Under the pieces are notes generated by a model. The model did no database searches. It was given only the letters and a program-made list of their open reading frames with translations, and was not told the origin of the DNA. DNA of 64,000 nucleotides from the NCBI RefSeq assembly GCF_025567625.1, contig NZ_JAOQJC010000031.1, forward strand, positions 28,746 to 92,745, in the 5' to 3' direction. The translations under genes and the position numbers were made by a program. This document shows positions 16,926 through 24,914 of the stretch, one piece after another. Position 1 is the first letter of the stretch; every line of letters begins with the position of its first letter. The DNA comes from Paenibacillus sp. J5C2022. GTDB taxonomy: Bacteria; Bacillota; Bacilli; Paenibacillales; Paenibacillaceae.

Positions 16926-17903
16926 TCACATTTTAGGCATGTCATCGATTGTTACAGATGAAGTGGGTTCATACAAGGCCGCGATTTCCAGGGCCGTGTC
17001 TCGTAAGGCATCGGCAAGATGAGCGGGCTCAACGACGAGCACATCCGTTCTGAATCGAAGCAAGAAGCCGATCAGCCACTTCTCATCAGGCAGTGCGGTA
17101 CGGACCAGAAGCGCTCCATCCGGCTGCCGCTCGATCTGGCTTTCATCGAAGTAGTCCGCAGCGCGGACTTTGGCTTCCCCCGTGAAGCGAAGGACCAGAT
17201 CGACCTTCCGTTCACTTCGGGGCGCCGTCCATCGATCATTCAGCATGGAGATTGTCATGGCCCGGCGATGGAACGATTCCGACTGGATCTGCAAGGTCCG
17301 CATGCGAGCCAGCTTGAAGATCCGGTAATCCTCGCGCTCCAAGCAATATCCATGCAGATACCAGGCGTATCTTTTGAGCACCAGCCCCATCGGCTCGATG
17401 AGGCGCTCGGTTTCTTCTCCTTTTCCGTCGGTGTACGCGAAGCGGATCAGCTTTGTATCTTGTACCGCCTGCTGCAGCGATTCGTACTTGACTCGTTCGG
17501 CCTCGCCGCTTCTCCAGGGGGTGAAGTCGACAAGAATTTGATCGCCGGCCGCGAACCGCCCTTGTTCCGCTTGCGACACCAGAGCGCCAACTTTGTTCAG
17601 CAGGCGATCCATATGGGAATGAGTCAATGCCTGTGTGGACTGAAGACCGCGCAGGGCGGTAACCAGCACATTCAGCTCATCCAGAGACAGCATTTGTCGA
17701 TCGAGTCGAAAGCTTTCCATAATCTCATACCCGCCTTCCGTTCCCGTATACGAGACGATAGGGATGCCCGCGAGACTTAACGATTCCAAATCGCGGTATA
17801 TCGTACGCAGCGATACTTCCAGACGCTCGGCAAGCTCCTGGGCTTGTACTCGCTTCCGGTTCAATAACAAGATTGTGATGGCCATTAAACGTTCGAGCTT
17901 CAT
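16926..17903 (-). CDS. WYL-domain transcriptional regulator with DeoR/HTH_11-like helix-turn-helix
   Basis: A 325-residue regulator. The N-terminal winged helix is clear (RLEVSLRTIYRDLESLSLAG), with the following wing IVSYTGTEGGYEI. The WYL ligand-binding domain (about 140-225) has LIRFAYTDG, EPMGLVLKRYAWYLHGYC and FKLARM. A C-terminal WCX extension follows (about 235-320). WYL regulators often bind nucleic acids or small ligands. It lies 78 bp downstream of the MFS exporter gene on the same strand and may be co-transcribed with it. Confidence 0.88.
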   Translation of the reverse strand: MKLERLMAITILLLNRKRVQAQELAERLEVSLRTIYRDLESLSLAGIPIVSYTGTEGGYEIMESFRLDRQMLSLDELNVLVTALRGLQSTQALTHSHMDRLLNKVGALVSQAEQGRFAAGDQILVDFTPWRSGEAERVKYESLQQAVQDTKLIRFAYTDGKGEETERLIEPMGLVLKRYAWYLHGYCLEREDYRIFKLARMRTLQIQSESFHRRAMTISMLNDRWTAPRSERKVDLVLRFTGEAKVRAADYFDESQIERQPDGALLVRTALPDEKWLIGFLLRFRTDVLVVEPAHLADALRDTALEIAALYEPTSSVTIDDMPKM

Positions 17904-17981
17904 CTTGAACCTCCAGCTTCGAGAATGTTACATCCAGTATAACCGATACTCCCGAACAGCTGTATGTATTCGGCTGGGGGA

Positions 17982-19517
17982 TTAATGCGCCGCATACTCT
18001 CCGTCCGCTTGAGCCGTCGGGTCCAGCTTCTCTCTGCTCATGACAAGCGCCGAGGCCAAGGCCAGCACAGCCGGAATCAGGGTCCAGGCGAAAGTATCCG
18101 CGATGGAGGAGGACAGCCCCTCCGTGATTCTATGCAACGCATTCCCGTCCATCGTTAAGCGGAGTTCGGGATTGAGCAATACGTAGGGGTCGCCGAAGTC
18201 GACATTAGCCGGCATATTCGCTGTACCGCCGCCGAACGCATTCGTCAGCTTTCCCGTGAGCGAGTGGCTCTGAATGATTCCGAATATCGTAATGCCCAGT
18301 GTCATGCCAAGCGAGCGATTGAAGTTCAGCGTCGAAGTGGCGGCTCCACGCTGTGTAGCAGGGAAGGAATGGATGGCGGCATTGCTCAGTACCGAGAAGG
18401 AAGCTCCGATGCCGAGACCTACCAGGATCATATAGACTGTTATGAGATAGCGCGGCGCCTCAGCCGTAATCGAAGCCAGCAGCGCAAGCCCGCCGACCAG
18501 AAGAGCAAGCGTCGGAATAAGAATCGTCCGGTACGGCAGCCTGGATAACAAGAATCCGCCTACGGTTGCTGTGACGACCGAGCTCACCATCATCGGCAGC
18601 AGCACGAGCCCCGCATTCGTCGCCGTCCCTCCCAGAACGCCTTGAATGTAGATCGGTATGAACATCGATGCGGTCATGAAAGAAGCACCGCTAAGCATGG
18701 CGACCAGATTGCTTGTTGTGTAGAGACGACTGCGGAACATTCGGAACGAGATAATTGGTTCCTCGGCTCTCCTCTCAACAAAGACCAGCAGGATGACAAG
18801 CGCCGCGAAGCCCGTGAACAATCCCCCTATTTGCGGTGAGTCCCAAGGGTACACTTTGCCTCCCAGCTCAACGGCGAACATAAGACATATAATAGCGCCT
18901 ACCAGCAGGAAAGAGCCCGCATAATCGATCTTTTGCTTGGAATGCTTATTGGATTCCTTATAGAAGAACGCGATAAAGACAAAGGCGATCAAGCCCAGCG
19001 GCAAGTTAATATAGAAGATCCACTTCCAATTCATATAATCGGTAATGTAACCGCCAAGCAATGGCGCCGCGATACTGGATAATCCGAATAAAGCGCCGAA
19101 CATGCCGGTCATCTTCCCTCTGTGCTCGGGGGCAATAACATCGAACATAATTGTGAATGCAATTGAGACCATCGCCCCGGCGCCGATTCCTTGAATGCCT
19201 CTGTACAGACTGAGCTGCACGATCGATTCGGCCATGCCGCATAAGGCGGAGCCGATCATAAAGACGATAATTCCGATGACAAAAAAACGTTTGCGGCCGT
19301 ACATGTCGGACAGCTTCCCGAAAATCGGCATGCCTGCCATCTCGGCCACCATATAGGCGGATGTCGCCCAGACGAATTTGTCGAGTCCGCCGATCTCTCC
19401 GACAATCGTACCCATTGCGGTCGCTACGATCGTGTTGTCCATCGAGGCCATCAGAATCGCGAGCAGAAGCCCCGCAATGATTAATCCTACCTTGTTTTGC
19501 GCGTTGTTCATGTGCAT
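17982..19517 (-). CDS. DHA2-family (EmrB/QacA) drug:proton antiporter
   Basis: This 511-residue membrane transporter has 14 predicted helices. Motif C-like and DHA2 signatures include LAILMASMDNTIVATAM in helix 1, LSDMYGRKRFF in the loop between helices 2 and 3, and RGIQGIGAGAMVS in helix 4. Such pumps export cationic dyes, disinfectants and antibiotics using proton influx. AAGGATC before the ATG at 19517 (coding strand) supports this start; a second ATG two codons later is also possible. The WYL regulator follows it and may control it. Confidence 0.92.
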   Translation of the reverse strand: MHMNNAQNKVGLIIAGLLLAILMASMDNTIVATAMGTIVGEIGGLDKFVWATSAYMVAEMAGMPIFGKLSDMYGRKRFFVIGIIVFMIGSALCGMAESIVQLSLYRGIQGIGAGAMVSIAFTIMFDVIAPEHRGKMTGMFGALFGLSSIAAPLLGGYITDYMNWKWIFYINLPLGLIAFVFIAFFYKESNKHSKQKIDYAGSFLLVGAIICLMFAVELGGKVYPWDSPQIGGLFTGFAALVILLVFVERRAEEPIISFRMFRSRLYTTSNLVAMLSGASFMTASMFIPIYIQGVLGGTATNAGLVLLPMMVSSVVTATVGGFLLSRLPYRTILIPTLALLVGGLALLASITAEAPRYLITVYMILVGLGIGASFSVLSNAAIHSFPATQRGAATSTLNFNRSLGMTLGITIFGIIQSHSLTGKLTNAFGGGTANMPANVDFGDPYVLLNPELRLTMDGNALHRITEGLSSSIADTFAWTLIPAVLALASALVMSREKLDPTAQADGEYAAH

Positions 19518-19573
19518 GTTTCCGATCCTTTCTTCGTACGGAGTATAGTGAATTGTATTAAAGCCATTGTAAT

Positions 19574-19605
19574 CCTTCCTTGTTGACAACTGTGTGTCAG
19601 GAAGG
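19574..19605. promoter_or_regulatory. Imperfect inverted repeat between the MFS and VOC genes
   Basis: CCTTCC (19574) and GGAAGG (19600-19605) flank TGACA (19584) and TGTCA (19595-19599), an imperfect palindrome in the divergent spacer. It could be an operator for the efflux gene, whose ATG is 57 bp away. The arms are not equally spaced, so this is tentative. Confidence 0.3.
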
Positions 19606-19727
19606 GAATGCAGCAATTTAGAATAAATAAAAATCGGCGATGTCGTCTTTTTACAATACATCCCTCCATGAAGCGACTAGAATGGGGAAACAAGGAAGGG
19701 CCAACCAATTGAAGCGGAGGAATGGAT

Positions 19728-20246
19728 ATGGATGAGAGCATAAAAAATAAGGGAATAACGGGGGAATTTGTTCAGGGGGGGAAGCCGAGTTACTGTACCA
19801 CCCTGACGCCTTTTATAGTTGTGGACAAGCCGAGCGAAGCGATTGAGTTCTACGAAGCTGTTTTTGGAGCAAAGGCGAAAAGCGTAACGGAATTTGAAAT
19901 TGACGGCAACAAAATGATCGTTCATGCGGATATCGATTTCGGCAACGGATTCCTGCAGCTTGGAGCTGCAAACCCTGCCTATCGTCTCGTATTGCCTCCG
20001 GGGGATGGCAACGCATGTTATTCGCTCGGAATCTACGTGCCCGACGCAGACAAGACATTGGCCTTGGCCATAGAGCAAGGAGCAACCGTCAGAGAGCAAG
20101 CGGCGAACTTTGTGTCGGGAGACCGATATTGCAGCATATTGGACCCTTATGGCATCCGCTGGTCGATCATGACGCGGGTCGAGGATATTTCGGAGGAAGA
20201 AAGCTATCGCAGAGTAGCGGAATGGAGCAAAAGCCAGACTCAATAG
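19728..20246 (+). CDS. VOC-family (glyoxalase/PhnB-like) protein
   Basis: A 172-residue protein with the two beta-alpha-beta-beta-beta halves of the vicinal oxygen chelate fold. The first half begins TPFIVVDKPSEAIEFYEAVF and the second contains YVPDADKTLALAIEQGA, ending in DRYCSILDPYGIRWSIMT. These marks fit PhnB-like VOC proteins. GCGGAGG at 19714-19720 favours the ATG at 19728 over that at 19722. Its substrate is unknown; resistance or metabolite detoxification is typical. Confidence 0.82.
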   Translation: MDESIKNKGITGEFVQGGKPSYCTTLTPFIVVDKPSEAIEFYEAVFGAKAKSVTEFEIDGNKMIVHADIDFGNGFLQLGAANPAYRLVLPPGDGNACYSLGIYVPDADKTLALAIEQGATVREQAANFVSGDRYCSILDPYGIRWSIMTRVEDISEEESYRRVAEWSKSQTQ

Positions 20247-20255
20247 AATCGGAAA

Positions 20256-20295
20256 GAGGAGAGTCGCCCCAAGCGGGGAGGCTCTCCTCATTTTT
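20256..20295. terminator. Bidirectional terminator between convergent genes
   Basis: GAGGAGAG..CGCCCC (20256 onward) pairs with GGGG..CTCTCCTC ending at 20289, followed by TTTTT. It separates the VOC gene from the convergent MalT-type regulator. Confidence 0.88.
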
Positions 20296-20307
20296 GGCCA
20301 TGAGACC

Positions 20308-22875
20308 TCATTGGTTCTTATTGATCATCAGGGTAGCTTGCATGCGATTGGAGACATGAAGCTTATGATAGATACGATGGGAGTATACCTTCACGCTGCC
20401 AATGGACAGCTTCATCTGTTCGGCAATCTCCTGGTTGGTAAGCCCGTCTGCCATCAGGGTCAACAGCTCGAATTCCCGATTGGTCAGCAGTTGACGAATA
20501 TATTCGTTTTTCACGGAGAACTCGTCGCCGTTTTTGGAATGGATCTGGATTTGCTCCATAATGGAACGAGCATAAGCCAGAAGCGCTGGCTCCTCTTTGG
20601 TTTGAAGTACTTCAGCCAGTATAGGCAGGAGCGATTCTCCCTCGTACACAAAGGTCATGAAGTAGCCTTTCTTCTTCCCCTTACGCAATACGACGAGCAG
20701 AGCATCGCGGGCTTCGAACGTACGGTCGTACTTGTGCAAGGCGATTGATTTGATCAGATTCAGCTCAATCCATGCGCCTTGAAGCCGCTCGTTGAGAGCG
20801 ATGATGGACAATCGGTCGATAAGTGAGACGACTTGCGGCAGGCGGTCCCGCGCAACCCATACCCGGCACAGCACCAAATATTCGTACTCGCGTTGCAGGG
20901 TGAGCGGGCCGTCCGTTGCCAGCTTCGATTGGTTGAGCCAAGCGTCCACCCGGTCCATTCGTCCATGTCTCAAGTCCATATAGATTTGGAAAGCCTCCAA
21001 CGCCAATTGCCATTGCGGCGCTTCATATTCGCGAATGAAGGAAAGGAGCTCCTGGAGCATCGGCTCTCGATCATAGCCGGGATCACGGAAGGTTTTCATT
21101 TGCAAGAAGGTAAAGATCGCCGGCAAATAAATGCTCAGCATGCCGAGTTCCTTACCGACTTGCATGGCTTCCTGCAAGTAAGCTTCGGACGCCGCGAATT
21201 CCTGTTTCTCCATGAGACATTCGCTGTTCAAGGCGTTCATTAAGCCCCACACGTGTCGTTCCACTTGAACTTCTTGATTGGCCTGCTCGGTATTTTCCAT
21301 ATACCCCATCGTTTGTTCCAGCATGGCTCCGGTAGCGCTGTAATCGCCGAAATTGCCGAGATTGCTTCGAATTAATCGCGCGTAACCCGGGTTGAATTCT
21401 ACAGAGCCGGCGACTTCACTCTCGTACGGCAGATAACGGGTGTGCTTTATCCGATAAGCCTTCATACCTTCGAAATCGTATTGCAAATAGCAAACGTGGC
21501 TTTGCAACAGGCAAAGCTCAGGGACATATGGATGTCTGCCGTCAGCGTCCAACTGCTGCATGATCTGGTCTTCCAGATCACGAATAATATCCCGGGCTTC
21601 TTCGATCTGTCTGCACAGCAGCAACGCCCAACAGTAATAGAGCAGCAACTCGGGCATCGTTCGAACAAGGTTGAAGTCAAGTTGGCGAATGCGCTCGATG
21701 AGCGGCACAGCTTGTCCTTGTCTGAGCATGCTCGGAGCAAGCTTGACCAGCAGCGCAAATACCTTCTCGTCGTTCCCGGCGGCTGCCTCATGCTCGACAG
21801 CTTCCTCATACTGCTGATTCGCTTCATACCAGCGACCTGCGCGTTCATGGTACATTTGGACATCGTCCGGTTGATGCGAAGCCAAGTAATTCCGCAGAAA
21901 TTCGGTAAATAAATAATGGTAGCGAAACGTCGTCCGTTCGGGGTCCAATGAGATGATGAACAAATTGCTTTGCACCAATCGGTTGAAAACATGTCGGCTA
22001 TCCGGTCGTCCGGTTACGGCCTGGCACAGGCTCTCATTCCATTGATTCAGGCATGCCGTGGCTAACAAAAATTCGCGGATTTCTCTGTCCAGTCCGTGGA
22101 ACACTTCCTCGAACAAGTAATCGTGAATGTGATGTTTGGATACGCCCAATAGAAAAGAGGGATGCCGAGATTCCGTTTGTTGACAGGAAAGCAGCACCAG
22201 TTGTAAACCGGTTGCCCAGCCTTCCGTCTGTTGAAAGACAATCTTCGCTTGCTCCTCATCCACTTGGACAGGCCAAGTACGCATTAAACAGGACGTTTCA
22301 TCCATGGTAAACGCCAAATCCCGCGCTCCGATTTCCAAGCATTGGTCTGCGAGCCGCCATTTTGACAACGACCAAGGCACAGCCGAACGGCTGCTGACAA
22401 TGAGTGTTATATTCTCCGGCATATAATGGAGCAGATAAGCAAGATTTTCATGAATTTGCGGGTTTTCGATGAAATGATAGTCGTCCAGAATCAAATAGAA
22501 GGCTTCCTCTATATCGGCAATCTGTTGAATCATCAGTACGAGTACCGTTTCGATTGACGGTTGCGAGACGCGAAGCAGCTTGCCAAGCGATTGGCCGAAT
22601 TGCGGATATAAGCTTCGGATGCTGTCGATGACACAGCTTAAAAAAAGAATAAGATCGTTGTCGCTCGAATGCAGGGAATACCAGCACGCCCGATTGTCCG
22701 AATGGCGCACCCAGTCGCCAAGAAAAGTGGATTTCCCGTAACCCGCAGGCGCAATAACGGTAATGAGTTTCTTTCGGTTTTGCCGCGAATCGGGCCATAG
22801 ACGCTGCCTGACGAGCATCTTCGGGTCGGGCGGAGGAACAAAAAATTTCTGGGACAATACAGGATATGCGGTCAT
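20308..22875 (-). CDS. MalT-type LuxR-family transcriptional activator (LAL/STAND ATPase)
   Basis: An 855-residue activator. The N-terminal STAND ATPase has Walker A APAGYGKST (residues 42-50) and Walker B FYLILDDYHFIEN. A long TPR-like helical region (about 330-780) follows, and a C-terminal LuxR helix-turn-helix: LTNREFELLTLMADGLTNQE and GSVKVYSHRIYHKL. MalT-type proteins oligomerise on ATP and an inducer, then activate transcription. The ligand is unknown. The neighbouring chemotaxis receptor on the same strand may be unrelated. Confidence 0.93.
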   Translation of the reverse strand: MTAYPVLSQKFFVPPPDPKMLVRQRLWPDSRQNRKKLITVIAPAGYGKSTFLGDWVRHSDNRACWYSLHSSDNDLILFLSCVIDSIRSLYPQFGQSLGKLLRVSQPSIETVLVLMIQQIADIEEAFYLILDDYHFIENPQIHENLAYLLHYMPENITLIVSSRSAVPWSLSKWRLADQCLEIGARDLAFTMDETSCLMRTWPVQVDEEQAKIVFQQTEGWATGLQLVLLSCQQTESRHPSFLLGVSKHHIHDYLFEEVFHGLDREIREFLLATACLNQWNESLCQAVTGRPDSRHVFNRLVQSNLFIISLDPERTTFRYHYLFTEFLRNYLASHQPDDVQMYHERAGRWYEANQQYEEAVEHEAAAGNDEKVFALLVKLAPSMLRQGQAVPLIERIRQLDFNLVRTMPELLLYYCWALLLCRQIEEARDIIRDLEDQIMQQLDADGRHPYVPELCLLQSHVCYLQYDFEGMKAYRIKHTRYLPYESEVAGSVEFNPGYARLIRSNLGNFGDYSATGAMLEQTMGYMENTEQANQEVQVERHVWGLMNALNSECLMEKQEFAASEAYLQEAMQVGKELGMLSIYLPAIFTFLQMKTFRDPGYDREPMLQELLSFIREYEAPQWQLALEAFQIYMDLRHGRMDRVDAWLNQSKLATDGPLTLQREYEYLVLCRVWVARDRLPQVVSLIDRLSIIALNERLQGAWIELNLIKSIALHKYDRTFEARDALLVVLRKGKKKGYFMTFVYEGESLLPILAEVLQTKEEPALLAYARSIMEQIQIHSKNGDEFSVKNEYIRQLLTNREFELLTLMADGLTNQEIAEQMKLSIGSVKVYSHRIYHKLHVSNRMQATLMINKNQ

Positions 22876-22998
22876 TATTATCCCCTTTGTTGAAACGTGT
22901 CGTTTTTTAAATTATAACAAAGAAGAATGGCGATTCATATAAAATACGTTGAAATTGCTGGCTTTAGTAAGCCTTTCTTCCTCTTGGGAAGAAGCTCC

Positions 22999-24672
22999 TC
23001 AAACTTCAAAACGAAGCGCCATCTGTTCCAATTGCTCCGCCAATTCGTTTAGCGAGCGGCTAGAGGCGGCAATCTCCTTCATTGAAGCAAGTTGGTCTTG
23101 CATAGCGTCGGATACTTGCTTGGATTGTCCGAAGGAACGCTCAGCGATGACCGACAATTGTTCCACAGATGCCGCAATCTGCTGGGAGCCGGCCGACATC
23201 TCCTCCGTCGAGGCCGACACTTCTTGAAGTTGTTGAGCAATTACTACATTTGCCTTCAGGATCTCTTCGAAGGACAGACCGGCTTGTTCCATCACTTGCA
23301 TGCCGTTCTCTACTTCCTTTGTGCCTTCATCCATAACGGATACGGCGAGTTTGCTGCCGCGCTGAATTTGCGTTGAAATTTCCGCCACCTGTTCTGAAGC
23401 GAATTTGGTTTGATCCGCCAGTTTGCGGATTTCCTGTGCGACAACCGCGAAGCCTTTCCCGTTCTCTCCCGCACGTGCCGCTTCAATACTAGCATTTAAT
23501 GCTAGCAGATTCGTTTGCTGCGTAATGTCGGCTATCGTTGCTACAATCTCGGATATTCGAGCGGAATGCTCGTTGAGTTCTTCAATCGTTGCTTTCGAGC
23601 GGCTGGAAGTATCGCCAATCGTGCGCATCTGTCCAATGGCCCGATCGATTCGCTCGACACCTTGCTTCGCCTGTCGCTCCGCATCGACGGACAATTCAGC
23701 CACCATCCCTGTCGTTTCTGCAACACGCTGAATCGCTTGTGCCATCTCTTCCATAGCGCGCGCTGTTTCAGTTGTGCTTTGTGATTGCTGTTCCGCCCCA
23801 TTCGATATTTGCTGAATCGTGCTCGCGACGAGATTTGTGGAACCCGTATTTTCGTCGGCAGCGCTGGATAATTGCTCTGCGGAGGTGGCTACTGTTAGCG
23901 AAGCGTTCTGTACATTGCCGATTAGCGAGGCCAACTTGCTCCTCATCTGTTCGAACGCGTCGGACAATAAGCCAAACTCATCATTGCCGGAAGATGTAAC
24001 AGGCCGGCTTAAATCGCCCGCAGCGATCATACGGCTAACGTCAACCAGCTTGCGGATAGGAACCAATATCGCGCGAACAAGTCCATAAACAATCGCCAAA
24101 GCCAGTATGACAATCGCGCCGATTGACCACAGCTGCGACACGATCATGCTGCGAGTAGAAGTTTTGATCTCTGTAATGGCCTGAGTGATTTCCCCGATCT
24201 GCGACTGGCGAAGCGCATCGACTTTCGTGTTGATATCTTCGGCAGTTTTATCGAATTCTCTCATGGTCTTGTTGCCTGCGACCGTTCCGCCGGATAAATA
24301 ATCTGCGGCCATTTTTTTGCCCATGTCATAATAAGCGCGGAAAGATTGTCGAATCTCTTCCAGATGCTCCTGATCAGCCGGGTTGATTGTCACAAATTGA
24401 TCGAGGTCTGTCTCAAAACGATTTGCATGTTGTTCTGCTTCAGCAAGAGCGGCATTGTCAAGAGTAGCGCCAACGTCTGTAAGAAACTGCTGAACCTGAA
24501 CGACGGCCAGCTTCATATCGCTGGCTAATAAAGCCGACTGAAGCTTTCTCGATTCGACTTGCTCCACATGATGGAGCCCTTTGTAGGTATTTACATATTG
24601 AATCACAAAAACTGCCATCATAACTGCAAAAATCAAACCGAACCCGATAATAAGCTTGTTGCGAATTTTCAT
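22999..24672 (-). CDS. Methyl-accepting chemotaxis protein
   Basis: A 557-residue chemoreceptor. It has an N-terminal transmembrane helix, a periplasm-facing four-helix sensor (about 30-185), a second membrane helix (about 187-208), a HAMP domain with RKLVDVSRMIAAGDLS, and a long coiled-coil signalling domain. The hairpin tip NLLALNASIEAARAGENGKG is followed by GFAVVAQEIRKLAD, the contact site for CheA/CheW. GGAGG 9 nt before the ATG at 24672 suggests that start over one three codons upstream. The attractant is not predictable. No chemotaxis genes lie nearby. Confidence 0.93.
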   Translation of the reverse strand: MKIRNKLIIGFGLIFAVMMAVFVIQYVNTYKGLHHVEQVESRKLQSALLASDMKLAVVQVQQFLTDVGATLDNAALAEAEQHANRFETDLDQFVTINPADQEHLEEIRQSFRAYYDMGKKMAADYLSGGTVAGNKTMREFDKTAEDINTKVDALRQSQIGEITQAITEIKTSTRSMIVSQLWSIGAIVILALAIVYGLVRAILVPIRKLVDVSRMIAAGDLSRPVTSSGNDEFGLLSDAFEQMRSKLASLIGNVQNASLTVATSAEQLSSAADENTGSTNLVASTIQQISNGAEQQSQSTTETARAMEEMAQAIQRVAETTGMVAELSVDAERQAKQGVERIDRAIGQMRTIGDTSSRSKATIEELNEHSARISEIVATIADITQQTNLLALNASIEAARAGENGKGFAVVAQEIRKLADQTKFASEQVAEISTQIQRGSKLAVSVMDEGTKEVENGMQVMEQAGLSFEEILKANVVIAQQLQEVSASTEEMSAGSQQIAASVEQLSVIAERSFGQSKQVSDAMQDQLASMKEIAASSRSLNELAEQLEQMALRFEV

Positions 24673-24914
24673 GAATGCCATCCTCCGTGATGTTATAGCT
24701 TTATTTACCTATATTATAAATATACCTTTAGGCTCATGTCGAATAGAATAGAACAGCCGTACCATCGAATGCCACCCTCATGCCGGAACTGGATGCCCCT
24801 AATCTGACTGCTGTTGGGGAGAGATTAATCGACTCATTTCGGAATATGATCGAATCAACTGGAAACAATACCCGTTGAAGGTGTCGACAATGGACATGGA
24901 AACGGCGTGATGGT